From NCBI GenBank assembly GCA_013339765.2, contig JABSTR010001244.1, positions 1,127,501 to 1,191,500 on the forward strand: a DNA stretch of 64,000 nt. The letters run 5' to 3'. Below the pieces are notes generated by a model. It had not been told where the DNA came from. It saw only the letters and a program-made list of their open reading frames with translations, and made no database searches. The translations under genes were made by a program, and so were the position numbers. Origin of the DNA: Haemaphysalis longicornis (taxonomy: Eukaryota; Arthropoda; Arachnida; Ixodida; Ixodidae). The first letter of the stretch is position 1. Each line of letters begins with the position of its first letter. Of the stretch, positions 46,467 to 58,788 are shown piece after piece.

Positions 46467-49165
46467 CGCCAGCAGGACGTCGCTCGCCAAGCACACCCAC
46501 AAGACAGCCGCCGACCCGCAAATCATGCTCAGCTGCAGATTTCGCTGCACATTTCACTTCCTTGTTTTACCGATTCCTATGACAGAGGAATCAACCACAT
46601 TTTTTTTTATCTTAGCTTCAACCAGCTTCCCTTTTCCTTTTGTCGGTCCAGCTGTTCCCCTTCAGCATAACGCTGCTTATTTGCGATTAATTAGCAGCCC
46701 TACAGAGTGCCAACAATAAAATATGAACTGAAGACGATGATAATTAACATTTTAAGATCGAATACTTCTAAAAATGTATGAATCAACGAGAAAATTCCGC
46801 CGATTGCTTCTAAAGTAGAAATGATACAAACAGAACGGTGCAACGAATGACAACGCCCTGGCCCCTGAATAGAAGAATGAAAACTAGTGCACGTTAAGAC
46901 CATGTCATTGAGTTGCGCTATTAGTGTCCATATATTCTATCTTGAACTTTCGTAATATTCATAAGCTGAAGTTTCGTGAAAGAAGAAACCGTCACTGCTT
47001 GGAATAACAACGTTTGTCAGCTTCTGTCTGTCTGTCTGTCCGACGTCTGTCTGTCCGACGTCTGTCTGTCCGACGCAATGTCCAGCTTCATTTATAGAGT
47101 AACAGAACTGAAACAACGCCACAGCAAAACACCTCACGCCCGGAGTTGCGTCAGTGCTTAGTGTGGCAGCGTCGGTGAACCTCATCACGGCAACTGATTG
47201 ATTAAGGAGGTGAGAAACCGTTGAGAGGGCAGTTGACTAAGTGGCTGCAGCCTACCCCTAGCTAAGCGCGGGAACTTTAAAACTCGCCTTACGTGCCACG
47301 CTCGCAGGCAAAGAAATGGGCTGAAAGCTGTGCACATCGGACAGACCACGCGGTATGTGCTCGCTACACCTCGCCAATTAGAACGACTACGTCGACGATA
47401 ACAGCAGCAGAAACGCGTGAGCGACGAAGGGCGCTAGCTAGCGCGATAAGGCCGGAGAATGGACAGGAAACAAGGAGTGACCTCCGCGCTCGTGAGCAAC
47501 GTGGAGGGGGAACGCCAGCAGAATGAAGATCGCGGGGCGTCACGCTCAGCAGAAACAACGCCTGACGGGCTAATCTGGGGCCATAAACGTAACGCAATGT
47601 CCGGCACATTACTCCGCGCCTCGTAAGTGCGACAACACCACCGAGATAGCAAGGCCGCCGCGCTGCGTATAGGGCCAGAGTTGTGGGCGTCCCACTCCGC
47701 CATTCAGGGAAGTTGACGCGCGATAACTGTAACCATAGAGAGGCTCGTTGATCGATCAAACCTCAAAGCGGCGGAGTAATTAACAACCAGGCTGGTGGAA
47801 ACGAAATGACCAAGGAAGGAAAGAGCAGGGGCAAAAAGCAGACAATGCTTTGCGCCCATGTTTTTGCTGGCTGCAGAAAAACAACTTGGGCATGGTGCAC
47901 AGACAGACGTCAGCGCTCTTAAATTCGCGCCTGCGTTTCCGTCCTTCGAAGCTGAGGTACCGTTTCCTCGTGGACGCATTTTTAGCACTATTTGTCCTTT
48001 TTTGTTGCTGTTCATTGAAAGAGCGAGAATGCGTGGAACGTGGCTGATTCGCCCAACTACACAGAGATGCGCTAAGGCTCTGACTTAAATTCGGTAACGC
48101 AGACAACGTTTATAGGTGAATTCTACGTGGAAGCTGACACTGAGCCCCCCCCCCCCCCTCCCCGCCTCCATTTTTTTTGTACGCCGAATCGCTTTGCGTT
48201 TGAGAGGCGCAGAGTTGCAAAACAAGGACTGTCCGACGACAACATTGTAAATGTAAAACAAGAGACACAGACAGCAAGGGATGGCGAGCATGGCCACCAG
48301 ATGGGAAAGAACAAGGTAAAGTGTTCCCCCCATCCATAACCTTCGATGATGCGGCCGATGCTCTGCCGATTTAACTGCAGGGACGAGTGTAGTGCACTCG
48401 TTATATTTTCTTGCGCATGTATGTCTATGCAAGTGAGCTCGCGGCTGTAATGCCAAATATGTACAAATACATCACACCCTCTTGAGCACTTGCCAAGAAG
48501 GCTTTAAAAAGCAAGCATTCTGTGGCAGCGACGATAGCTTCGATTCTCTTGAGTTGTACGACTGGTGGAAAGTAACGTTAGACTTTTAAGTCAATGTTTT
48601 CTATAGCAATTTTATCTTGAGACTAATTAAAGGCGAAACGGTGACTCTCGTCCAACCCATTCACATCTTCTCACAAAGGCGAGCTGGCAGTCACAGCAGG
48701 TGCGGGAAACAATGCTTTCTTTATTCATTATAATAGAATGTTCTATTCTACAGGAAAAAAATGCAACGCTTTTAGAAAGCTGCGCACAAATCCGATCGCC
48801 ACAACATCCAGCACACTATTTAGCAGATAACCCAATGTTCAATTTCAGAAGAATTCCAGATAATGTGATTTTTTTTTCCCGAATCTTTCAGTGCACATAA
48901 CTTCAGCCTATCCTTCAGACGTGATGGCAGCGCTGTGTGGTTTTACTAAACAGGGGCGCATGAACGCTCTTCCCCCGGAATGGGCTCGTTGAGGTGCACT
49001 TTTTTGGGTTATGTATTTATGGAAATAATCAACTCGCGTTTTCTTTAAATTTTTTACCTTTCTTTCTATGGCCCTCTACATGTGTACGTATTAGTACTTT
49101 AAGCTTACATCGATCATAATGTATCTGGCGCCTCTCGGCCACGATTATACTGCGCCATTAATTAT
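46467..49165. other. Unassigned sequence
   Basis: Apart from the minisatellite at 47031 and C14 at 48145-48158, nothing was recognised. 47290-47720 is CpG-rich with open frames on both strands but no domain. Confidence 0.4.
47031..47075. repeat. 15-bp minisatellite, three perfect units
   Basis: TCTGTCTGTCCGACG three times in exact tandem, grown out of a (CTGT)n run. Confidence 0.95.
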
Positions 49166-49217
49166 CACCACCACCACCACCACCACCACCACCACCACCA
49201 CCACCACCACCACCACC

Positions 49218-49267
<50 letters not shown>
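49166..49267. repeat. Compound (ACC)n(ATC)n microsatellite
   Basis: About 22 ACC units followed by about 12 ATC units, consistent with a point change spreading through part of an array. Confidence 0.95.
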
Positions 49268-49268
<1 letters not shown>

Positions 49269-50002
49269 TCGTTCATTTCTACCTGGCAAGCCACTTTTTT
49301 TCTTACAACAGCTGCTTAAGGGCAGATTTAGGCAGGTTGATAGCAGTTTATTCCTCTGTCATTTTCGACAGTTTTCAGTAAGTAAAGCGTAAAGACCACG
49401 GGTACTAAGAAAGAAACATCATCGGGAAAACTATGACGCAACAACTAGAGATTTGCTCTCCCTAATCAAAAAGGATTCGTTTTGTAACCTCGACATTCTT
49501 TTTTTAAGCCCATGTCTCAACGTTCTCTTCTATCCCCGTTAGTCGTTATATATGCTCTGACGCAAACCTGCGCGCTGTAAGTATGCGCTCCTCAGCGCTA
49601 TTTTCCCCTTTTAGAGGTATCTTTTTACTCGCGGTTTATCAGCATGAAATGCTGTGTTGGCAATCGCTAACGAGGTCCGCATCTTTAGGCGCTGTTTCAG
49701 AACAGTTTAAGGAGCGCGCAGACGCTTATTAGCGTGCATTTCTTGCTTACATCGAAAAGGCTGGACCACTCAGGACGCACTTCACATGTTCATTCAGGCC
49801 GTGCGTGTCGCCAGCAGCTGCATTTTGCGCTGCGCTGCGATTGTTTCTTTTGCTTCAGCGCTTTGCGAACCTCGGCATTTTAGCGTATACGTGACATTTT
49901 GGGCGAAGATGCGCAAGGCGGCAGATTGTTTTGTTGTCCGCTGAAGACGCCGTCCGCTCTTGCCCTAAGCCACCTTTCAGTGAAAGGTCACTGCGTTCGC
50001 TG
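49268..50002. other. Unassigned sequence
   Basis: Nothing recognised. Confidence 0.4.
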
Positions 50003-50155
50003 CGACGGATCAGTGGCTGACGCATTGCGATACTCAGAACGGTGTGTCGGGTTTTAATCCCGGCCGCGGCGGCTGCTTTTCTGGTGGAGGCGAATTAAAC
50101 GAACGACCTTTCGCGTACGAGCTTCAGACGCACAGTAGAAAATCCGAGGATATAT
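50003..50155 (+). mobile_element. tRNA-derived SINE, family A, copy 4 (truncated)
   Basis: Plus strand: ATCAGTGGCTGACGCATTGC (A-box region), GGGTTTTAATCCCGGCCGCG (decayed B box), GGCGGCTGCTTTTCTGGTGG then AGGCG, and ACGAGCTTCAGACGCACAGT. The order agrees with copy 2 through about two thirds of its length. The 3' part and tail are missing. It is the only family A copy on the plus strand. Confidence 0.65.
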
Positions 50156-50572
50156 CCAGGATATCCTAATTGTATACACTACGGCGCGCCTGAGCCCCAC
50201 GTGCAGGTTCGTCGAATAACCTCAAATTTTAATTCGAGAAGGTTGCTACAGGTTTATGTATCACTGTAAATGTGAAAGTTGATGAAAAGAGGGGAGGATA
50301 ACGAACACGTGCGTGAGAAATCTGGCGGAAGACCTTTAGCTCTAGCAGCGGTCTAGCGAGGACGGTCAACAACTGCCCAAGAGCCGTCATTGAATGCTTC
50401 TGGCTTGGAAATCCGTCATCCCGCAAGAACTCATAAGGCAGCAGTACGGAGGATGTTTGGGATAGAGTCGGGGGAAAGGAAAGTGTGGTGTGGCTGTCAT
50501 GACCACGCAGTTACGAGTGACCCGGAGAGTGAACTTTGGGAAAGCCGAATTCTCGGATAAAACGAAGAAATA
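50156..50572. other. Unassigned sequence
   Basis: Nothing recognised. A minus-strand frame through here is extended only by the following microsatellite. Confidence 0.4.
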
Positions 50573-50573
50573 A

Positions 50574-50660
<87 letters not shown>

Positions 50661-50663
50661 ATA
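50573..50663. repeat. (TAAA)n microsatellite
   Basis: About 22 units on the plus strand; on the minus strand it reads as Leu-Phe-Ile-Tyr repeats. No LINE sequence was found next to it on either side. Confidence 0.95.
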
Positions 50664-51246
50664 TTCTCGATATTCTCCGACAAGAAGAAGCGGGCAATTG
50701 TTGGTTCGACACAACGACTTCTAGCTAGGAGGTGCTTCGTCTGGCGTGACGTTTTCAGGGCACGATCTGCCAGTTTGCCAGTCTCACGAAGCGACGTCCA
50801 GCAGTTAAGCGACCTTGAAATTACTTTATAAATGGAGTTCCACACTGGCTAACCCCACCTTCGGCCGCGGCCACCTTTACGGCAGTTTACAGTTCTTGAA
50901 CACAAAAGCGACTTGTGTGAAGCGACAGCCTCTGAGGGACATTGCAGGACATCCAGCAGACTTTCGCCATCTCTTTAGCTTGTGGGCGCAGGAGAAGACG
51001 CCGCGAACGAATCCACAAGGGGCCGCCCTTAGAAATTCGGGCATTTGTGGCGAATATCAGTTGGTTTTATTGTTCGAACCATGGTGTAATCCAAATTTTG
51101 GGTTCATTATACCGCGCAGGAAGTTTATAGATTTGGTTCATTCTCACGGGTATGTGTAATGGAAATGAAAACATAAAAAGACAGCGTCAGGACTCGGCTA
51201 AAAGAACTCAAGAAAAATCATGCACCCCTCCGACTAAAGGTTGACA
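50664..51246. other. Unassigned sequence
   Basis: A 114-codon plus-strand frame (50815-51159) has no recognised motif. Confidence 0.4.
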
Positions 51247-51635
51247 ACGATGGTTGAACGCGAAGCTTTCTCGTGGTGGCTTCTTCGGCTGGCCAATCCC
51301 AGACTGCGAGTATGTGCCACTCTGGAAGCAGGTACCACTTTTCTAGAACTCCCACAGCAACTCTCAGGTGTGTACTCCGTAGGCCTAACGTTTGGGTTGG
51401 GCGTGCACGGCGCAAATCGGCGCCTGCTGCTTGGCGTACCCTTCGACCGTGCCGAAATGGAGCAACCGCATAGATGCCGGCTTCGTAACGCGAGGGACCC
51501 AAGTTCGATTCCGGCCGCGGGAAGTGTTGCTTTATTTCCCTTCACCCAGCGTCATAATCAGCCTCAGAGAAAGTTGGCTTTCCTGCAGGGCGTGTTGGCG
51601 TACAGCGGCATCACTGAGGACACTAAAGCTTCGCT
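51247..51635 (+). mobile_element. tRNA-derived SINE, family B, copy 2
   Basis: Starts ATGGTTGAACGCGAAGCTTT then CTCGTGG, continues to AAATGGAGCAACCGCATAGA, TGCCGGCTTCGTAACGCGAG, a B box AGTTCGATTCC (about 51510), CGCGGGAAGTG, AGAGAAAGTTGGCTTTCCTG then CAGGGCGTG, and ends GACACTAAAGCTTCGCTTTC. An open frame of 149 codons runs through the whole element (51241-51690) but is not shared frame-for-frame with copy 3. The segment between the start motif and the tRNA-like part differs from copy 3, suggesting subfamilies. Confidence 0.65.
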
Positions 51636-52140
51636 TTCAAATATTCCGACGCGGTTTCGATCAACGAAACGACAAAAACGCCCAGGATGAAATAATTTCT
51701 AGCAATTACCGTCATCCGTGCAGCGTCTGATAGTATTTATCCCAAGTAAGTGACCTAACAGCAATACTAAAGCCAGAATAATAATGCTCCGGAGTAAATA
51801 CAGTAAACTCATGGTAATGCGAACTCGAAGGGACCTCAGGATTTTGTTTGAATTATCAGGAGTTCTCATAAATATGACTCGGGGCAACATATGCGACCTT
51901 GTGTTGTAATGAAATATCGACACATACTGAATAATACACACTACTCGAAAGGCAGGTCCCGTGCTTCGGCGCGTGCGGAGTTGGTCGAGGGTCACGCGCC
52001 TCATTTTCGTACATGCCCTTCCTGCCCCACCTGCCGCGTTTTTTTTTTCTTCTTAACAACACACGCGGTTGTTGGAGCGCACGGTTTCGCGTTGACACGT
52101 GTATGCAGGTAATCGGCTTTATTTGTGACCATCAGTGATA
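51636..52140. other. Unassigned sequence
   Basis: T9 run at 52030. Nothing else recognised. Confidence 0.4.
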
Positions 52141-52742
52141 CAGTTGAACTTCGTTATAACGAACACTGATATAAAGAAATATGGACTATAGCAAACTGAA
52201 TACAAACTTCGGTTGGTCACGCTTTATTTCGCTGACACTTATTCTTTTATAACGAATCTGAATCCGTGAGAGCCGCGCGCGATATCAGATATAACAAAGA
52301 AATATTTGACCAGGAGTTTGAGAAGCTACTTGAACAAAAACTCCGTCGTCCGAAACTGCAGATGTATAAAGGCCCTTTTGTTGGCGGACACTGTAGAAAA
52401 CTTCACCCTGCTCACTGCTGTGTGCAGCCACCAAACGAAGATCACACCCATCATCAAATAAATAAGGACGCAGGCCTGTATTGTCAAGGAATTTTGTTCT
52501 GCTGTAATTTCGTGTAATCGTGTTCATTGAAGTTGAAATGAAACAAGGAGAAAGGTAACGGTTACCTTGTTTATAGTGGATTCGAAGGCTTAAAAAATGT
52601 ATTTTTGCATCAAGTATTTTTGAGTGAGCCAGCTTTTCAGTTTGTTATAGCCGATTTTCACCTCTAATGTTAAACGAATATCGGATATAACGAACTAATT
52701 TGCTGTCCCAATAATACTACTTGTTATAACAAGGTTTGACTG
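52141..52742. mobile_element. pogo/Tigger-like MITE (complete)
   Basis: 602 bp with termini CAGTTGAACTTCGTTATAAC then GAA (left) and, inverted, CAGTCAAACCTTGTTATAAC then AAG (right), each flanked by TA (52139-52140, 52743-52744). Internal TATAACGAA-type motifs repeat near both ends. An 83-codon frame (52266-52517) shows no transposase motif. TA targets and this terminus fit the pogo/Tigger branch of Tc1/mariner. Confidence 0.8.
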
Positions 52743-55700
52743 TACAAGTGTGCGAACTATTACTAAATTATTAATTTACAACAATTATTCTGCCAGTTAT
52801 TAGCTACTGCCATACACTTTGAGGAACATCAACTAAGCAGACTTAATTGGAGCTTCTTGTAGCGAAAAAACGAGCAATAAAGCTGATTGCTAATGTATAG
52901 TGGAATGCGCATAACGAACAATACTCTGCTGAGTTTAATATTCTCAAGGGGACTTCACTCTATGCGTTCAGACTACTTTCAAAGTACAAAACTGTTGTAG
53001 TCCTCAATAACAGTGCCATGCGGTCTATGTTTCAGCTTGTTCGTCACGAACCAGCTTACTGCGTACGCCATCGTGCCTTGCGGTCATTGCCATTCTGTCG
53101 CGCCAATCACTCTTACCGATCTGTTTTGCACACCTTACCGAGGCTTTAAAATACAGTCGAAGAAAATAATGTTTCTTTAACGAGAATACCAAAGAAAATG
53201 TTAGTGAACCTGATTATGCATTTTTGAGCCTTTGTTGTAATCGGGCTTATTCATTACTGCGGATTTACATGCATTTTTTGGTTACCGGTTTTTGGTTTAC
53301 CAGTTTTGCTTCGTATATGTTTTCGTTTCTATAGCTGATTCTTTTTATAGTGATGTACATTGTTGGTATTACCGTTGCTATTGCAAACATTTTGAATTAA
53401 TGTTGTCATTCTGTCTCTGCGTGCTACATCACTGCTATGTCTTATGTAGGGCGTAAGGGGTGCTCAAGATACACAGAGCAGCTTTTTTCCTTCTGTCCTC
53501 TCTAGTATTGTATTTTGTACTGTACAGAGAGAAATAAATAGCTTATCTTCTCTTATCCTTGTCTACGGCGCAGCTACAAGACGCAAATGCAGCAGATATT
53601 TTCGGGTAAGGACAAGAAGTACGAATAACCAGAATTTATGCAATAGAACAGCCTGAATTAAGCGGATTAAAAATACGTTGAAAACATAGCGCGCCAGTCA
53701 AAATTTCGAAAGTTTTTGTAATTAACCGGAGGTTTGAATTTTTAGAGTTTAAATTATCGCGAGTCTACTGTAGATCGTTTTTTTCTTGCATACGCCTACT
53801 TAATCTTAACCGCACTATCGATCCGTTTTCAGGGGGAAAATTAAGATAAGGCAGGGTTGCTAAGTTGAAAAGCTTGGGCCGTGTTATGTGGTCTAATTGG
53901 TGACCCAAGTTCACCTCCCCCTTTCCCCCTCCCTTTTCCCCTCGAGCGTGAAAACCCAGCACCTCGGGTACGACTCCAGTACCGGGGATCACTCAGACGA
54001 GACCGCTCAGGCGAACGAAGCCGGATCAGAGAGCGCGGAGAAGGACTCCAGGACATTGACATCTAATTCAGGCATCGTTACCCCGGCTCGAACCGACGCA
54101 TCATATTTGGGCGATGAAGCAAATGGATAAACACAATAAATTTTCTTTTCAACGTTAATCGAAACAGTTCGCGCAAATTCACAATAAATGCGTTCACTGT
54201 CTTGCAAAGTCAAATTGAGAGGCCAGTCTTATTATTAATGCACATTTAAACCCATTTCTTGCTACTCGTGATTCGCAATTATATACACGCCGCAGTGTCA
54301 GCAGAATAGAGTGAGAGTTTGTCTAGCTGCTTTGTCGTTTGCGCAAGCAACTCGTCGCTATACCCCCTCATATTTTGTGAGGTAATCTAGCAGAGTCCGC
54401 TCATGCACGCTGCTTTCTTGCACATACGGGACTCAGAGAACAACGCTGCGCAAATGTGTGCTGACGTTCAAAACAGCCCTTTACATGTGCGATAATCGTG
54501 CTAGACGGGCGATCCGCCCAGAATCTCTTTTAAGTTCACATTGACCTTTGAAATCGCCGCTTTAATGCCGTCCTTAAAACTCGGCACGGCTTTCGTAAAA
54601 CGTATTACTGCCTATGCAAATTCGAAGCGCGTTAGCTCGCGTAATAGGGTGCGCTGGCCTGATTACGGCTGCCTTGTGCCTCGATCAAAGACAAGATTGC
54701 TCTTCTCTCCGTACATGTATGGCCAAAGGCTTCGTGCTGCGTTTCGTGAAACACGGGCCAACGTTATTCGACGATTTGTCGGTGGTAGAGCTATGGAAAT
54801 GGAAGTTTAAGCTCACTTGAAAAAGTTGTCAACTGCGCGAAATGGAAAAATTATCCTTCCAAGCAAATTACCAGCAAGTTTGCGTAACTCTATGACGTAT
54901 CACGGAGATTCTATCCACTCTTTGTCAATCCCCAGCGCCTACATGTAGCGTACGTACAATGTGGGCACGGGCATATTGTTTATTACATATACTAGAAAGG
55001 TATCTATAGAAGCAACCCGACTCGATCGAGGCCTCTCGGGCTATCGTGGGAATTATGGGAACAGAACATATTAGCATATTATGGCTTCGTAATTTGCTTG
55101 GCCTGTAACGTTTCAGCGAAAGCGAAAATTTGTAAAGTGCAGCAAAAAATTCTGAGAGAAGTGTTTATTTACAAAGGGCAAGAAATAAAAACAAGCTGTA
55201 TAAATATGAAAAGAAGATAACGTGAATTTTTTCCCTTTCTCTTCCACTCTCCCCCCCCCCCCCCCTTTCTTTTTTCTTTTTTGCGGGGGATTGCTTGAAG
55301 CCAGTAAACAGCTTCGAAGCGCAAAACTTGAGAACTTGGAAGAAAGAAAAGCCTGATTTAAGACTTTGCTTTTTTTTTTTACGAGCCTTGATTTATTCAG
55401 TGCACATGGTCAAATCACCATGTTTGTTGCCTCGATGAAAGGGCTTTATTTTTGATGGAGACGACATACAGACAAAGCGTTTTAATTTTCGTTAACCCGT
55501 AAGTTCAAATTCAGATCGAGTTAGACGTGAGGCGAGAACGGCCGCTGGAGTGCAGGTTGTGCCATCGCTGGCTTCGCCTCATCCTCTGAGCGGGCGGCGT
55601 AACGTGCATCCCGGCTCTTGTTTCACTGTCGGGATGCCGTCGTCTCGTGTCGCCACGATTCCGGCGCGAAAAGAAGCTTCGAGAAACGGAAACGTCCCCG

Positions 55701-57246
55701 GCAGCGAGGTGATGAGTGCCATGGGGAGCAGTGTACTGCTGCCGGTCTTCACGGTTTGGCTGGTCGGCCCTAATAATGAGCGACTTGCCGACTACCATTA
55801 TGTTCGGCGGGCGCCTCGTTTAGTGCGCAATTAGTACCTTCACGCTTCGCGGAAGGCGGGTTTCATGAGCCAAAGAAAACGCTGATACCGTCATTGATGG
55901 CGTCATCGCATTGAAAAGCGTTAGGGTTTGTGCGTCCGATGGTGTAGCGTTTGCATATAATAGCGACATGTTGGCGAGCGGTGTTTGATATCGAGGGAAG
56001 TAGGGAGGCAATACACCTGGCAGCGGCGCCGTTTTCGGGGAATGTAACGCAAAGACTGAGCGTCTGTGTCGTCCTCCTCGCTTTATCTGTGTCCTGTCCT
56101 GACGGGAACTCTCACCAACTCACAATTTCTACCATTCTCAGCCCCATGACCGTCAATCACGGGGCCGGGCTGCTTCGAGCCACTGGTGTCCTTAACGCAG
56201 GTGTGGGCTGTTCGGAGGGTCTCGGCGAGAGAAGGGAAACGGGAAAAGACAGGGGTGCTCGGTATAGAGAACACCGAACTCGCTTGTTGTGCGTCCTAAA
56301 CTGTCGCTATTGTTTTAGTCGGTTATTAAACAATTGCTTTTGACTCTTCCTGAAGTCACTTTTCATTACGCCGAAGTTTCGACACGGAGCTGGGGAAGCC
56401 AGACAACCAAATCTGAAACGAGAACAAAAAGCAGAAGAGAAGATATCTACTTTACTTTTAAACTCTCTCTAAACGGTATAGACGCATGGTCATCGCTTGC
56501 AATTACCGTATTGTGTCGGTTCTAAGCACCCCTCCACCTTGCTTTTTTAACTGATGTGAAATATTTATACTCCTCTTACTACAGTATAGGATGATGCTTA
56601 ATTCAAATTAGTAGTCCTTAGAACCGATAAAATGCTATGTTTCGGAATTAAACAGGTCAAGTAAATAGCCTAAGGCTGTTACTCCGTGGCGGTTACAATC
56701 ATACTGCAGACAAAGTTGCGAATTCATGTCTTGGTTAGACTGGTCGTATTTCAAGTGGAAACTAATAATTTCAAAAACAACCTAATATGAATGCCACGTT
56801 TTCCTGCGGGTTAAACGCGCATCAGGTGGCCCACACCACCAGAACGCGTGCGCTTAATGCACAAGCCAGAGCCTTGGCGTTCCAAATCACTATTTCGGGG
56901 CTTAGACTAAACATGTAGGGCTTTAGGATCGTTAGAACGCAGATGGAGCTATACCGTGGGTACCGTGAAGATTTCTCTCCTGAAATCAAAGGGCTGTTTA
57001 ATAGCCTCATTACCTGATTATTCCCGTGTCATAAGTCCGCCAGTGCCAAATATCTCAACAAAACTTGGTTATTGTGGTAATGTTATTGTGGCGTATGTTG
57101 ACAAGTGGAGGCAGCGCTGCAGTCGCACAATTTGTCACCCTGCTCCAGTTTTTTTCAGCCATGGCAGTTTTCTTTTCGTGCTCGAAGTGTTGTAAATAGT
57201 TCAAAGTTTGCCGATCTGCTTTGCAGCCTCGTTCGTTTTCGGGCAC
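52743..57246. other. Unassigned sequence, possible LINE 3'UTR inside
   Basis: About 4.5 kb. At 53430-53545 a stretch ending TTGTACTGTACAGAGAGAAA then TAAATAGC resembles a LINE 3'UTR with polyadenylation signal, but no coding remnant was read upstream. C15 at 55251-55265. No host gene seen. Confidence 0.35.
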
Positions 57247-57247
57247 T

Positions 57248-57282
<35 letters not shown>

Positions 57283-57396
57283 TTTTTTGTTTTTTTTTTT
57301 TTGTTTGTTTGTTTGTTTGTTTGTTTGTTTGTTTGTTTGCTTGTTTGTTTGTTTGTTTGTTTGTTTGTTTGTTTGTTTGTTTGTTTGTTTGTTTGT
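57247..57396. repeat. (TTTA)n, T-run and (TTTG)n compound tail
   Basis: About ten TTTA units, a T-rich link with one G, then about 24 TTTG units with one C interruption. On the minus strand it is a (CAAA)n(TAAA)n tail directly after the LINE fragment at 57397-57760. Confidence 0.95.
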
Positions 57397-57760
57397 ACCT
57401 CAAATGTCCCTGTACAAGAGTTTTACGTCAGGAGTGGGCATACACCAATAATACCGTGGTTGAAGGTCAGTACAGACTTTCTTCGATGGCTTCATGAAAA
57501 TGGGTGGGACTGTAGTGGACCGCGGCATTGGCGGGAAGATCATTCCAGCCTTTTGCTGTTTTGATAAAAAAAAAGCTGATGGGCAAAGGTGAGCGTCTTT
57601 CCTGGGTAAACAGCCAATTGGTGGTGGACGCGGTCAGAGTGACGAAATAGTTCTTTACGACGTTGGAAGCTGTTCACGAATGATAGAACTTATGAAACAC
57701 ATTCGTGATTCTGTAGAGCCCTTCTGCTATAAAGCTGAGTTTTAAAGCATGCTTCATCCA
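57397..57760 (-). pseudogene. LINE ORF2 C-terminus and 3'UTR fragment
   Basis: Minus strand reads RRKELFRHSDRVHHQLAVYP (about 57625-57685) and then FFIKTAKGWNDLPANAAVHY and SPTHFHEAIEE (about 57480-57570). The WNDLP box followed by a SF-x-x-A-like end is the classic C-terminus of CR1/L2/Jockey-type RT proteins. GTATGCCCACTCCTGACGTA then AAACTC is the 3'UTR before the tail. Stops are present. It is probably from the same broad LINE group as the split old LINE at 8473-8890, but the two fragments do not overlap so this is untested. Confidence 0.7.
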
Positions 57761-58330
57761 TGGTGTATCAGTATGCAGTGCACGGAGAACACACAGCATC
57801 TTGCGAAAAGAAGTCATTTCCGTACATTATTCGCGGCTTGTTCCCTTTTCTACATCCACCCGATCGTGTCATTTAACTTTGTAGTCTCTAGTTTTTAGGC
57901 TTTTAGAATTGCCTTATTTCTCTCACGTCCAAGATATCTTCGCGAGGTCACCTCGTATAGAAGCATACTCACAAAAAAAAAAAGCTGAAGAACACCCACC
58001 TAGGCCAAGAATAGAAGTACGTATGACGTGAAAGCGTAATTAATTCCTCAAGGGCAGATAGGCCCTTTCTACTTCCGTTTGGTGCAACATAACGTTGGAC
58101 GATTGCATCCGCTTTGCGCCGGGTGAGGCAGCTACCGCTTATGGTTAATAAAACTAAAATAGCTAATAAAATTTGCTGTCGAATCTTATCAAGACAATTA
58201 GACCCTCTAAGCTCGCTTATTACGTGCGAAACGGAGGCAGGAAGATGGTTGAAAAAGGCTTCCCACACCTATTATTTCTGCTGAAGCACTGTACAGTATA
58301 TACCGGAAATGGAACGCTGTGGATATATAT
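57761..58330. other. Unassigned, possibly older part of the LINE
   Basis: 57761-57830 may extend the LINE frame with many stops (GCACTGCATACTGATACACC in the minus direction). Beyond that nothing was recognised. Confidence 0.3.
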
Positions 58331-58593
58331 TGTTACACGACCAGACTACTTCAGCATTGTTGTGGCGCTGTTGATAGGGTGCGCTACTTGATAGCAAGTC
58401 TTCCCCGCCAGCAGCAAGGACGACGAAGAGGAGAACGAAGCGCGTTTTAAAGGACGGACTGGACGTTCGCATTCCACGTTCTGCGCTGAACCACAGTCAG
58501 GCCTGTGAATAAACCTCTTGTTCTGCCCCTTAGTCGCCTGATCAGCACCGTAGACCATCCGAGGTTTATTAAACGTCGCTGAAACGTCTTACA
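58331..58593 (+). mobile_element. Possible solo LTR
   Basis: Begins TGTTACACGACCAGAC and ends GAAACGTCTTACA, i.e. TGTTACA...TTACA. It contains GTGAATAAACCTCTTGTTCT, a polyadenylation signal with GT/T-rich follow-up typical of tick Gypsy-type LTRs as I recall them. About 263 bp. No internal gag/pol, no second LTR and no clear target duplication in the window, so confidence is limited. Confidence 0.4.
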
Positions 58594-58724
58594 AACGTCG
58601 GTGTCCTAAATTCTGCCCCCTGAGTGTTTCGAGCTACGGGACAGGTTTTTTTCTCATTATCTCACTGTACCCCTCCCCACAGTGATTCTGGCTAGTCCGT
58701 GAGCGGTAAGGGGTTTGGCCGGTT

Positions 58725-58788
58725 CAGTGAAAATCAAGACAGGCTGCTCTCACAGCTCACTGAAATTAGTCTGTCTTGATTTTCACTG
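58725..58788. repeat. Perfect 18-bp inverted repeat, 28-nt loop
   Basis: CAGTGAAAATCAAGACAG (58725-58742) and exact reverse complement (58771-58788). The loop contains CAGCTCACTGAAATTAGT. Short flanks AAGGGGTTTGG and AAGGGGGGTAG on the two sides are loosely similar. Confidence 0.92.

Noticed and set aside
47024..47076. CRISPR-like short repeats
   Set aside because: Three 15-bp units in direct contact with no spacers, in a eukaryotic repeat context, make this a minisatellite.
57105..57564. Frames with Leu-Phe-Val-Cys runs
   Set aside because: These translate the (TTTG)n and (TTTA)n arrays; no coding signal remains once the repeats are removed.
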